The notes below the pieces were generated by a model that was not told the origin of the DNA, searched no databases, and saw only the letters and a program-made list of their open reading frames with translations. The position numbers and the translations under genes were made by a program. DNA of 64,000 nucleotides. Origin: Nematopogon swammerdamellus (taxonomy: Eukaryota; Arthropoda; Insecta; Lepidoptera; Adelidae). Location of the stretch: NCBI GenBank assembly GCA_946902875.1, contig OX336340.1:3865739-3929738 (forward strand). The letters run 5' to 3'. Below, in pieces: positions 54,725-64,000 of this stretch. The number at the start of each line of letters is the position of its first letter. The first letter of the stretch is position 1.

Positions 54725-55065
54725 CAGCGTCTCGGTAGCTCAGTGGTGCGGTCAGTGGATAGATGGGTGACCGCTCGGCCGTTGGAGGCTGACCGTGGTT
54801 CGGATTCCACGTAAAAATTGTAGGTCCCTTCCCTTCTTACCTTACTAGGTTGCAGGGTTTAACCCGCCCGGTTTGGTACCACACCGCACTGAATGAAAGG
54901 TCGGTTGAAGCGGATATTTAAACAGTTCATGTTTTCCGTCAAGTTCATTGTAGCCGGCACAACCGAAGGGAAGCACTGACATGGCAACTAGTTCACCAAG
55001 GTTTTATGGGCTGACATCACGGATGAAGTCGGTGATGTAGCCAACCGTGTCAGTTTCCATAAAAA
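54725..55065 (+). mobile_element. SINE-5S copy lacking most of the 5S segment
   Basis: A box TAGCTCAGTGGTGC passes almost directly to 'gatgggtgaccgctcgg', then a clear B box (GGTTCGGATTCC) and the complete core and tail. The deletion shows the tRNA-like parts flank the 5S-like part. Confidence 0.85.
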
Positions 55066-55279
55066 AACACATCGATCATAGAGTTTTAAGCAATAATTTG
55101 ACAGGTTTTCAACGCCTACATACGTTCTGAAACATTCAATCTCAACAGTCGCAACAACGTTCGAACATTGTAATCGCAAAATATTTAGAAAGCACGAAAT
55201 TCGAGATAGAGAACGGCCTAAATAGCGATACGCATGCGAATATAATTTCACCGATTGTATGACCGTAACTCTAGTTTCC

Positions 55280-56500
55280 GAGCAATTGGGAGCATTAGAC
55301 TAAAAATACGATCCCTTCCCAAACCATCAGCGTTCCGCACCATCGATCACGCCGATTCGCCAAACTGACCGGCGGCGTCAGTCGACAAAAACTAGTAATT
55401 GAATACGAAATTAAGGTTATCATCTTCTCAGCGGTGAAAGAAGAGCCCCGTATTGTTCGTTCCACATATTTGTTTCGCTCGACGACGAGCGGTACTTTCA
55501 AATCACCTACGGCTATCGGCTTTAAACTTTTCCGCGATACCGATGAAAAGGCAGACGTGAAAACTGGAAGTCGTCGAGCTTCAAGCGACTGTGCGAACAG
55601 CTCAGACGAGGCTGTAAATATATGCGCCGAGAGATTAATAATTAAAAATTTCTTCAACGAAGCCTTATATTCTGGTATTACTCATAGATAATTGCGATCC
55701 CGCTTCTGAAAGTGTCTGCTGCAACTTTCTCCCATCGTTTCGGGCTCTCTCCTTCGACGGAGACCAAGATATTGGACCGGATACAATATTTGGTATCCCG
55801 CACGGAACAAACACGGCAAACCAAACAACCGCTAGTAATTAGGAAACACGAACAAGGCTATGTCCGTTTTCGTCCTCATTTCTTGGAATTGTCTCAGCGA
55901 CTGCGTTTTGTGTTATGACAATACGTTTAACAGCTATTGCCTTTATACGTGCATTATCAGAGCTCGCCTCTCATAGTTATTTGAATATGTTCGCTCAGTG
56001 ACTCTCTTGCTTGAAAGCTTTCTCTCCATATAAGAGCGCAAGTTGCCCTTCTAAATCTGCTGCTGCGTTTGCTCTCCGTAAAGGGCCATTTAAGACGACA
56101 TTTGCTAATGTCAAATAGGTGAATTAAGTTAAATTTACGCGCCGGTTCATTGACAAGTTACATTTATATATATTGATCTGACACAAAGCGTGGATTGTGG
56201 TGCAGTTGCGGGAACTTACGATGCTTGGATAAGCCATAAATTACTTCGACAATGCGCGAGTTTGCCGATTTCCTGTCTCTACGGTCAGTGATTTATGCAA
56301 ATCAGAAAATTGTGACGCCCCGAGGTGCCATCGAACCGGTTCCTTCCGGCATATTCGCAAGTCCGCGACATCAATAACGAGCTAAATATAAACCGTACAA
56401 TAAAGATGAGATTAATTAACACCTTTAGATGCCACTAGGTGTCCTCAAACACAAAACTAGAAACAGAGCTGACACCATCACTGGAAACATGTTTATCTTT
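55280..56500. other. Unassigned, moderately GC-rich, no repeat match
   Basis: Open frames exist on both strands (120 codons minus at 55295-55657, 85 codons plus at 55434-55691) but neither shows a domain I can name. No internal similarity to other parts of the window, so it may be single-copy DNA. Confidence 0.3.
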
Positions 56501-56503
56501 TAA

Positions 56504-56800
56504 GCGGCCTAGTGGTCTGGGCGTCGGCTTCTCTTGCGAGAGGTCCGACGTTCGAATCCGGTCGGCGTGTACCAATGATTTTTTCTGACGAAAAAAATTA
56601 CGTGCATACCTACACCCGCTGTTTCACCGTTCGGAACCGGTGTAAAACTGTAGGTCCTTTCCCTTGCCCCTTACTAGCTGGTAGGCTCAATTGTTGCCGA
56701 CTGGGTTTGGGGCCGCCGTACAGGATGTAAGACGGCCGCATAGCAGCCTCGGGCATGTTCTCCTCTAGTCCAGTATAGCCAGCAATCCAAAGAGAAGTCT
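56504..56800 (+). mobile_element. SINE-T, 3'-truncated
   Basis: A box CGGCCTAGTGG, B box CGTTCGAATCC, core, then '...tagtccagtatagccagca' before similarity stops. 56801-57339 has no recognised gene. Confidence 0.8.
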
Positions 56801-57339
56801 CTACTCTACTCAATCGATATACTTAGAGTTTTCACCGGATTTACCGCGAGCGGAGCCACTGGCCCAACTGTTTGACATAAATTTCCACACCTACCTACCG
56901 ATCAATTTCCATCCATCCATTTTTATTAACGGATTAAACATCAAACTGAAATGCAGCTGTGCACACAGTCCGTCGTCAGTCAAGTCCTCGTCGAAAACGT
57001 TAATGAATTTTCGACCCAGCTCTTCTCTCCTGGCTTCAGGCAACTCGTTCGTTATAGTCTCTCCCCTCGCTCCCCTCGACACACCCCCATCATCAAGCGT
57101 CGGACAGGAGGTGTCAGCGAGGCCGACACTTCACTCGACGAGAATGTCAGCTGAGGAGATTAAACTGACGATGTACTTGTCGTGCGTGTGTGTCTGGAAC
57201 GGCTGAACTTGCTCGAATATGTTTGATTAGTTGGTCTTCGCCTTCTCGAGCGAGTTTACTTTCTTTGCATAATGTTGCTGTTAGATCTGCAAGGTATTAC
57301 ATAGTTGATTAAACGCACTTATCCGCGGGAAACAGATCG

Positions 57340-57475
57340 TTATTAAGTATTATTTATTAACACATTTTCTTTTTATAACAATGAAAAAAAAAATTTATAT
57401 ACTTTTTAAAATTTAAATCTAAAATTGGTATAAAAGCAAATGGAGTTTCCACCACCGGCGGCGGGGCGAACCCAA
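57340..57475 (-). mobile_element. LINE 3'UTR fragment, minus strand
   Basis: Matches the 3'UTR at 46.98-47.11 kb ('aaatggagtttccaccacc' and 'ggcggggcgaacccaag'). Confidence 0.6.
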
Positions 57476-57484
57476 GTTTTTTTT

Positions 57485-57720
57485 ATTTTTTTTTTATGGA
57501 AACTGACACGTTTGGCTACATCACCTACAACATCCGTGATGTCAGCCCATAACACCGGGTGAACTTGGTGCCAAGTCAGTGCTTCCCTTCGGTCGTGCCG
57601 GCTACACTGAACTGGACGGAAAACACAAACTTTTTATATAGCCGTTTCGACCGACCTTTCATTCAGTGCGGTGGTAGCAACCCGGGCGGGTTAAACCCTA
57701 CCACCTAGTAATATAAGAAG
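57485..57720 (-). mobile_element. SINE-5S 3' half, minus strand
   Basis: T-run, then 'ggaaactgacacgtttggc' to 'gggttaaaccctaccacc'. It ends at 'agggagtcatatccctt', as does the copy at 61.34 kb, so both share an alternative 5' extension of the core. Confidence 0.75.
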
Positions 57721-57829
57721 GGAGTCATATCCCTTCCATAGCTACCATGGCCGGGCCCTAGAGAGTATTCTTATTATTAATTATTCACATCCAACTCCAT
57801 TGCTACTACCTACTTACATTTCACTATAT

Positions 57830-58205
57830 TAATCCACTCTCAAACATCAAAAGTTTGATTGGAATAAATTTCACAAACAAATAATGTTTTTTGGAGCAAT
57901 AAAGTATTTTCTATATATCTAAACGTTTAATCTAATCATATAAAAATAATATTTTTTTATTTTTCAACTAGAGGAATGCCTGACAGTCAAACCATTGCTG
58001 TAGTTTTTATTAAGGCGTTTCGTAATTTATCAAAAAATAATTGTATTGGTACATACATAAGGCTAATATAATTATTGTGTGATGGCACGGAACCCTCGGC
58101 ACGCGAGTCCAACTCGCATTTGGCGGCTTTTTTTTATTGAAGCCGCGACATGTTGCGCCGAACCACCAATAATGTTTCTAACGACGCCCATTATTTACGT
58201 TAATG
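57830..58205. mobile_element. Two LINE 3' ends
   Basis: 57830-57925 (+) ends 'gcaataaagtattttct'. 58130-58205 (-) is the LINE-A terminus ('attgaagccgcgacatg', 'taacgacgcccat'). Between them is AT-rich sequence with a Family B scrap ('acgcgagtccaactcgc'). Confidence 0.55.
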
Positions 58206-58479
58206 ACCTATTTTGGAACATCTAAGCATGAATGGATAGCGAAGCGAAGCTATATAGCTAGTTAAAAATAAACTAGAAAACCTTTTGATGTGAACTTTTT
58301 CAGCAATAAAAACATAAGCATGTCGATACCTCAGCACTATACTGCAACACGCTCAAAATTTTGCAGTTTGACAAAGTGCGAATAATTCTGTACCACTTCA
58401 ACCGATTTAGATTATCGATTTAGATTGCGATTATTCTTTTTTATGTAATATTAGTAATATTACGAAAAAATAATGAAAT

Positions 58480-58757
58480 AAAAACTGTTTTAAAATTTTT
58501 AAAACCGTCTCAAAAAAAAAAACGATCAACAAAAACCGAACAACAAAAACTATAGTTTTTGTTGATTTTTCAAAAACCGCTGAATCAATTTCGATAAAAT
58601 TTATATTTTATATGGGACCACCTCTGAAGCATGACCTACCAAACAAAAAAAGAATTTTCAAAATCGGCCTGCAATTGACGGAGTAATCGCGTAACAAACA
58701 TACAAAAGCATGCAGTCGAATTGAGAACCTCCTCTTTTTGGAAGTCGGTTGAAAAAT
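58480..58757 (-). repeat. Family E repeat, minus strand
   Basis: Ends on the plus strand with 'gagaacctcctctttttgg' and 'aagtcggttgaaaa', the reverse complement of the family start. The internal foldback 'aacaaaaactatagttttt' lies near 58545. Confidence 0.65.
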
Positions 58758-58986
58758 AACGGACAATTTTTCAAGTTCATACGAGGGTTTTGTCTATTGG
58801 TCCTGCAAGTCTGCGGCGGAGGCGCCAAAAGAGGACGATAAAACACAGCAGCGGGAAGTGGAAAGGCTCGAAAATGCGATTTACGATGTCGTTGTGGAGG
58901 CTTTATTGGTGCCTGCTCGGGGCGGAGCTGTGACAAATGACGATCTATCGCACCATAGCATATCGCTTGCAGTTACTGCAGGATAG
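58758..58986 (+). CDS. Candidate coding exon or ORF end, unidentified
   Basis: An open frame without a usable ATG runs from just after the Family E element to TAG at 58984-58986. It reads KSAAEAPKEDDKTQQREVER, then LENAIYDVVVEALLVPARGG and ends LAVTAG. The hydrophilic, helix-prone start followed by a compact hydrophobic segment, together with G/C-ending codons, looks like translated sequence rather than chance. A possible acceptor ('tttttcaag') lies near 58775. I do not recognise the family. It may be a terminal exon or the end of a transposon gene. Confidence 0.3.
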
Positions 58987-59224
58987 CTATCTTTACAACC
59001 CAAATGCATGTTATATTTTTATGATATTGAATATCAAAGTTATGGAGTCAGAGGAGCAAGTGAAATGAAATGAAGTCAAGCAAGATACGTTTGCACTTAA
59101 ATTTAGAAGAAGTTTTTTTTTTCACAAAGTCAATGTGGATACGAAATAGCAATTATACCGGAATGTCTCAAAACCGCCTTCCATTTTGAATTTAGAATCA
59201 TTATTCACTGCAGTCACCTGCAGT

Positions 59225-60112
59225 ACTGTTGTGGGGCCGGTACTTAAAAATAATAGCCCCACTTCATCTCTCCCCATACATACATACATACATATCACAC
59301 ACGCTGAATCCCGACAATCGGGGTAAGCAGAGTAATCGGTGTTGTGCTGCAAGAACTCTGGTAAATTACAGCACAACACCGACCACCACGTTTCGCAAAT
59401 TATTCGAACAAGATTCAATCGATCAAGCAGCAAGTAAGGCACGAAGACCCACCTGCTGCATGACTCGGTGGAAGTACCATGCCAAGGTGAGAGGTGGCGA
59501 GCCTGTCGCCCTTGCATGTCGTAAAAGGCGACTAAGTGATAAGGACAGGGTGCAGTGCTAAAGGACGACGGGGTAGCCACGTCTCACCTCGGTACGGTCC
59601 TTCCACCGAGTCAGGCAGTATTAGGTGGGTCTGAGCCCGCGCCGGAGCTAGAGTCTACAACTGCCGTCCTGCACATTCAGGATACGCAACCCGCGCCGCC
59701 GCCGACGACGCCCGCGCCGCTGCCGACGCCCGTGCCGCGGACGCAATCTGCGCCCACTCTACGCGCACCTGATCCACCGCGTCAGCAGACTAATATGACG
59801 CATACGGGTCTCTATTGGGACCCGTACAGACACAAGTGGAGAAAAAGTAATTTTAGTTCTTAGGTTAAGACATTTAATATGTATTTTTTCAATATGGCCC
59901 TAGTTGGCTGAAATAAAGAGATAAATAAAAAAAAAATAAATAAATAAATTTACGCCTTACTTGCTGCTTGAGAATTATCTTGCCCTAATACTTTGCTAAA
60001 ACGTGGTGGTGCTGTAATTTACCAGAGTTCTTGCAGCACAACACCAATTACTCTGCTTACCCCGATTGTCGGGATACAGCGTGTAGTATATGTATGTATG
60101 TATTCATGGTGT
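59225..60112. mobile_element. Inverted Family A cluster with two internal insertions
   Basis: A minus-strand Family A copy is split into 59230-59278, 59513-59625 and 59946-60112. A plus-strand copy lacking its 3' end (59279-59512) sits in the first gap; joining 59278 to 59513 restores the family sequence. The second gap holds the ORF-bearing insert at 59626-59945. Confidence 0.8.
59626..59878 (+). pseudogene. 3' end of an unidentified Pro-rich ORF with A-rich tail
   Basis: The frame enters without a start and reads EPAPELESTTAV, a proline/threonine-rich linker (TQPAPPPTTPAPLPTPVP), then THTGLYWDPYRHKWRKSNFS and a stop at about 59863. An AATAAA-containing 3'UTR and an A/T-rich tail to 59945 follow. 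Position inside Family A, truncation at the 5' side and the tail indicate a 5'-truncated retrotransposed insert: either the end of a LINE protein or a processed host mRNA. The compact aromatic/basic C-terminus may be recognisable by profile search. Confidence 0.45.
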
Positions 60113-60568
60113 CAAATATGGAACGTTAACATTTTTATTAGTCTTCACTCTCCTACAATCCATGAAGAACATTATGAGAGTGGAACAGGCGGCAGGGGTG
60201 TGTCAGAATTGTGAGACACGGAGATACGTTGTCTCTGCCTACCCCGCTGTGAAACAGGTGTTGTGACGTTATGTATAGATGTAACAAGCAAGAACAGTCG
60301 ACGAAATCTTACCTTGAACTTACTTAAAAGCGGTTGCGTAATGAAGTTTCTAATATAATTATCGATGTGGACAATAAAACTCTTGAGCGGGCCCAGCGTG
60401 TGACTGGCTTGAGTTGAGACAAGAGCAAAACTGCCGTCCGTCTAGATCTAGAGACAATCACCGCGCAGTCGAGCGGAACAGACGGGGGGTTTATTCTGGA
60501 GTAACTTAAATTGTCTACAAATTTGTTGACAATAACAGATGTCCGATCGTACAATTCAAGTGCAGGGA

Positions 60569-61264
60569 CGTAAAAAAATAAAAAGTTATAAAAAACTAAA
60601 ACCCGACTACGGAAAAGCAAATTATGAAAAACGTTTAACTAAAAAAGCAAATTATGAAAATCGTTTAACTAAAAATAACAAAATAATGTTTTCCATATAA
60701 TTTATCAGATACAGCAATTCTCTTTTTATATTGATTTTACCTTAGCACTAAATTTATAAATTTTGATAAATTTATTATTTTTAACGTTCTAAATATAGAG
60801 CCGTGGTCGGGCGTTCTTCGTTCAACAACACAAGTGAGGCCGTCGTCGTGCATTATTAGAGCGGGAAACTTAGGACGGCCATCGCCATTGTGTCATTCAA
60901 TTTTTGTAAGATCAGTCAGAGCCAATCTAAAATTATTATAAGTAGATACATAGGTACATACCGAACGTCAACGGCTATAATGCACAACGACGGTCGCACT
61001 TGTCTTGTTGAACGAAGAACGCCCGACCACGGCTCTATATTTAGAACGTTAAAAATAATAAATTTATCAAAATTTATAAATTTAGTGCTAAGGTAAAATC
61101 AATATAAAAAGAGAATTGCTGTATCTGATAAATTATATGGAAAACATTATTTTGTTATTTTTAGTTAAACGATTTTCATAATTTGCTTTTTTAGTTAAAC
61201 GTTTTTCATAATTTGCTTTTCCGTAGTCGGGTTTTAGTTTTTTATAACTTTTTATTTTTTATTT
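60569..61264. repeat. Near-perfect 0.7-kb palindrome
   Basis: The left arm, 60569-60857, and the reverse complement of 60974-61264 agree almost base for base over about 285 bp. Landmarks: 'aaaacccgactacgg', 'gagccgtggtcgggcgttc', 'aacgttctaaatatagagc'. The non-complementary spacer is about 116 bp. No ORF or obvious target duplication. Confidence 0.9.
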
Positions 61265-61336
61265 TAGGCTTTTTTTAAAACTGTTTGCATACTTTAAATG
61301 TTATTTATTATGTAACTCGTATATTGATTTTATTTT

Positions 61337-61660
61337 TTATAGAATCTGACACAGTTGGCTACATCACCTACAACATCCGTGATGTCAGCCCATAACACCG
61401 GGTGAACTTGGTGCCACGTCAGTGCTTCCCTTCGGTCGTGCCGGCTACACTGAACTGGACGGGAAACACAAACTATTTACATAGCCGTTTCGACCGACCT
61501 TTCATTCAGTGCGATGCGGTGGTACCAACCCGGGCGGGTTAGACCCTACCACCTAGTAATATAAGAAGGGAGTCATATCCCTTAGTCGCCTTTTACGACA
61601 TACACGGGGAGAGATGCAGTGGGGCTATTCTTTTAAGGTACCGGCCCCACACGGTAAACA
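61337..61660. mobile_element. SINE-5S 3' half (-) fused to Family A 3' end (+)
   Basis: 61337-61570 is the SINE tail and core on the minus strand. At 'catatccctt' it passes directly to Family A 'agtcgccttttacgacata' through 'ggtaccggccccacacgg'. Both elements share the bases at the junction, so recombination at micro-homology is possible. Confidence 0.7.
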
Positions 61661-61769
61661 ATTGATACTATCCGTCCGTTTATTTGTCGTCATATGTATT
61701 TGAAACTAAAGTCACAGATCTATAAACAAATGATGTATAGTTGAACGATGTATAGTCTTGAAGTAAAAT

Positions 61770-61980
61770 GAAAAGTCAGTCAGAGCAAGACCGAAGACTA
61801 CTGAGCTGTGTAAGTACACGATTTTCTTTCTCTATGTAAGTAAACATATCGGGCTGGGGTGAGCGGATTCGGGAAGTGAGTAAGCCAATCAATTCAAGGC
61901 CGAAGACCGAGGTTTCAGGTTCGTGTACATAGTTGAATAATGTACTCACTCGAAGCAGGTAAGCCACTAAGGCGAGGCCA
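61770..61980 (+). repeat. Family H-like degenerate repeat
   Basis: Repeated 'aagaccgaag', 'gtaagtaaac' and 'aaggcgaggccaaag' motifs in loose tandem. Confidence 0.4.
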
Positions 61981-61989
61981 AAGCTACTG

Positions 61990-62690
61990 ATATTATTTTT
62001 ATAGTAAGCGTGACATGTGGCGCCGAGCCACCCATAAGGTGTCTAGCGACGCCCATGGACATTTGGTAGCATGCGGAGGCTACGAATGCCATGCCGGCCT
62101 GACAGGTGCCCAGGTTGAAGGACCCGAGACTGTACTTTGGGGAAAATATTTCTCTCTGTTTGTATTTCAACAGGCTCTGATTTAGCTATATATTCCTACG
62201 GAGTTGCAGTGGTTTTAGATCGCGGGACATTTTGGGAGTCACCTACTATTCGCACGGCTCGACGCTGGATCGAGTCCAGAGGCGCTAGCTCGTATTTGAC
62301 TGAGCCATCCCATAGGCATGCCTATAGGTGCGAGCAGTACCACAAGCAGAACCGAATCTGCGATTTATACGGCCCTGCCCTCGATGTCACGCCGGAAGTT
62401 TAGATCGTGCGAAAATTCGACTCGGAGGATCCCGAGGTGGTAGCAAAATTTAAGTGACATGCCTTGTTAGGAAGGAGCTGGTGTGAACGCCGCTCTCTTC
62501 GCACTGAACGCGCAAACTTGTATCTCGGAGGTATTGAACTTGACCAACTTGCTACGGCCCATTCTGAAATAGAGCCGAGTGTTTGCTCAAGTTCAGACAC
62601 AAGTCTTCGGCTCTTCTCATCCACATCCCGCCTAGTTGAAGGCTAACTGGTGTAGAACCCGTGTTCCGTACTCTCGTATGCATAACAATG
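61990..62690 (-). pseudogene. LINE-A ORF2 C-terminal region, internally deleted
   Basis: The 3' terminus is at 61995-62120 ('ggcgccgagccacc'). Upward on the minus strand come scraps of the region around the C-terminal RT extension and, at 62400-62640, RRLVSELEQTLGSISEW with a disrupted continuation. Several frameshifts and deletions. Third substantial LINE-A relic in the window. Confidence 0.75.
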
Positions 62691-62694
62691 ATAT

Positions 62695-62960
62695 GTTGCC
62701 CCCTGAATGCTACGCCCACGCCTTCAACGTTAGCAAGGCTCAGTGCTGCGCATTATCTGCGAAGGTCGATTTGAAGGTCCTTTTGCTTTCCAACCCAGTT
62801 TCTAAGTCAGCATCATACCTGTCTGGAAGCACCTGGACCTCCTGGGCACCACCATTTCCAAAGACGTAGGTTTCCGGCAACTAATCGAGTCTAGGGCTAA
62901 AACTGCACCCAAAAACTTGGGAATACTTTTCCGCAATCGGCGGTTCGCTTGCATCCGAAA
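62695..62960 (+). pseudogene. RT C-terminal scrap of another LINE
   Basis: The plus strand reads FNVSKAQCCALSAK, then after frameshifts TTISKDVGFRQLIESRAK and LGILFRNRRF, the post-YADD region of a LINE-A-like but distinct polymerase. It abuts the minus-strand LINE-A relic. Confidence 0.6.
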
Positions 62961-63154
62961 ATATTGTAGGTATTAGGTATATTTAATGTACCTACACTAC
63001 ATATACTTACACTAGGTACATGGACATTTAATACCAATTTATTCTAGCATAGTACTGTATATCTAACAATAATATTATATACCTATCTATATAAAATTTG
63101 CCGTAGATCAGTGAGTAAGTATGTAGGTATATCACCAACAATACCATCTCGCTT

Positions 63155-63270
63155 CTTCGCGTCGTCGACGCGCGTTATCGGTGTATGTAACGTACCGAAA
63201 CCGTAGGTGGGGGCGCGCGGCGCGGTGCGCGGGCGACCACGCCACATGACCACGCTTAATCGCGATTCAT
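63155..63270. promoter_or_regulatory. Short CpG-rich patch
   Basis: 'gtcgtcgacgcgcgttatcg' and 'gggggcgcgcggcgcgg' in AT-rich surroundings. No initiator, ATG or splice donor was convincing. Confidence 0.2.
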
Positions 63271-63359
63271 ACATACATTCGCTACACATTTTGCTCTATT
63301 TCTCTGTACACATAAGTTTAATAGATAACAAAGTATATATTTTCGGAATTGTAATTTAA

Positions 63360-63645
63360 TTATCTTTAATTTGATACCCCACTCAATATATTTTGAAAAA
63401 CTAATTTGACATTTTGACGCCGTGCGTCCGCCATTTTGAATTTTGAAAATTTTTATATAGCCTATGACACTCCCGTGAATAAGACAAATCCAATAGCACA
63501 AGAATTATTCAAATCGGTCCAGTACTTTAGGCTGTAGAGTGGAATATAGATAGTCACATACATACATACATACATACATACATACATACATACATACACG
63601 CCAAACTCATAACCCTTCCTTTTTTGGCTTCGCCGTAGTCGGGTA
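63360..63645 (+). repeat. Dispersed repeat with CATA microsatellite
   Basis: 'gataccccactcaatata', 'caaatcggtccagtactt', an (ACAT)n run at 63555-63597 and 'gcttcgccgtagtcgggta'. Related scraps at 26.51-26.64 kb. Confidence 0.6.
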
Positions 63646-63855
63646 AAAAGAACTGGAATCTCCTTTTTTCTTTCTTAAAACCTGATTCATGAACAGACTT
63701 ACTTATACGGGCGTTTTAACCAACATGATTGGTTTCGGTTGTTTTTCATCCCTGACTAAATGTACTAAGAGGGTGAGGGTAATTTTGCTGGTACTTTTAA
63801 GCAAAATCTTTATAGATTCTGCTTCCATATCTTTTTTGCTATGAAATCTTTTTTT

Positions 63856-64000
63856 TTTTTTTTTATGGAAACTGACACGGTTGGCTACATCACCTACAAC
63901 GTCCGTGATGTCAGCCCATAACACCGGGTGAACTAGGTGCCATGTCAGTGCTTCCCCCTTTGATCGTGCCGGCTACACTGAATTGGTCGGAAAACACAAA
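63856..64000 (-). mobile_element. SINE-5S, minus strand, cut by window end
   Basis: Poly(T), 'ggaaactgacacggttggc', then the 3' region to 'ggtcggaaaacacaaa'. The core and head lie beyond the window. Confidence 0.8.

Noticed and set aside
55295..55657. 120-codon minus-strand frame
   Set aside because: The opposite strand is open over the same region, no recognisable domain, and no splice or promoter context; kept only as unassigned DNA.
61666..61676. caattgatac next to the Family A end at 61.66 kb, identical to the duplication at 11966/13226
   Set aside because: No left-hand partner exists here because the copy is fused to a SINE. Taken as coincidence, though it leaves slight doubt that these bases might belong to the element end rather than to a target duplication at 12 kb.
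1..64000. CRISPR array or bacterial operon
   Set aside because: The regular repeats are minisatellites without unique spacers, and no prokaryotic gene organisation is present.

Overview
This 64-kb window reads as animal nuclear DNA, almost certainly from a moth or butterfly. The inference rests on interspersed repeats I know from lepidopteran genomes (the family containing GGCCAAGTGCGAGTC, the foldback family with 'cgacttcaaaaaaggagg', tRNA-headed SINEs, RTE and CR1/Jockey-type LINEs), an AT-rich background with short CpG-dense islands, GTAAGT splice donors, and no bacterial gene organisation. No complete protein-coding gene, rRNA, functional tRNA or CRISPR array is visible. Family letters used below (A, B, E, F, H, SINE-5S, SINE-T, LINE-A) are local names of mine.

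Layout. 1-10.5 kb: two opposed copies of one endonuclease/reverse-transcriptase LINE (LINE-A, + at 2.0-5.9 kb, - at 7.3-8.9 kb) enclose a 102-bp tandem array and are themselves flanked by inverted copies of a roughly 265-bp tandem family. 10.7-13.2 kb: RTE debris and a Family A element whose tail is a perfect 44-unit, 21-bp minisatellite. 13.4-13.7 kb: CpG-rich promoter plus a THAP-domain first exon (+). 14.3-14.8 kb: a 100-bp satellite. 16.5-25.3 kb: hAT-type MITEs, SINEs and LINE tails. 25.7-29.4 kb: a 0.4-kb inverted duplication flanking a second THAP first exon (-, 27.4 kb) with its CpG island. 29.5-30.1 kb: a CpG-rich probable promoter and 5'UTR exon ending in GTAAGT (+), followed by several kilobases of mostly unique AT-rich DNA that may be intron. 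31.7-33.0 kb: a hAT element carrying a 299-bp foldback with hammerhead-ribozyme-like core motifs. 36.5-40.0 kb: a SINE split by a hAT (itself split by another hAT), rearranged by direct and inverted duplication and then split by an RTE LINE. 40-64 kb: more nested repeats, including a LINE split by a Harbinger element split by a hAT (49.3-50.9 kb) and a near-perfect 0.7-kb palindrome at 60.57-61.26 kb.

How it fits together: the host signals are three separate 5' gene ends (two THAP first exons, one non-coding first exon), with introns that probably run beyond recognisable exons or out of the window. Everything else is mobile-element sequence. Intact target-site duplications at many junctions let the order of insertion be read directly. 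The most unusual items are the ribozyme-like foldback, the long palindrome, the SINE with combined tRNA and 5S rRNA Pol III boxes sharing a core with a separate tRNA-SINE family, and the perfect minisatellite grown inside a retroelement's target-site duplication.
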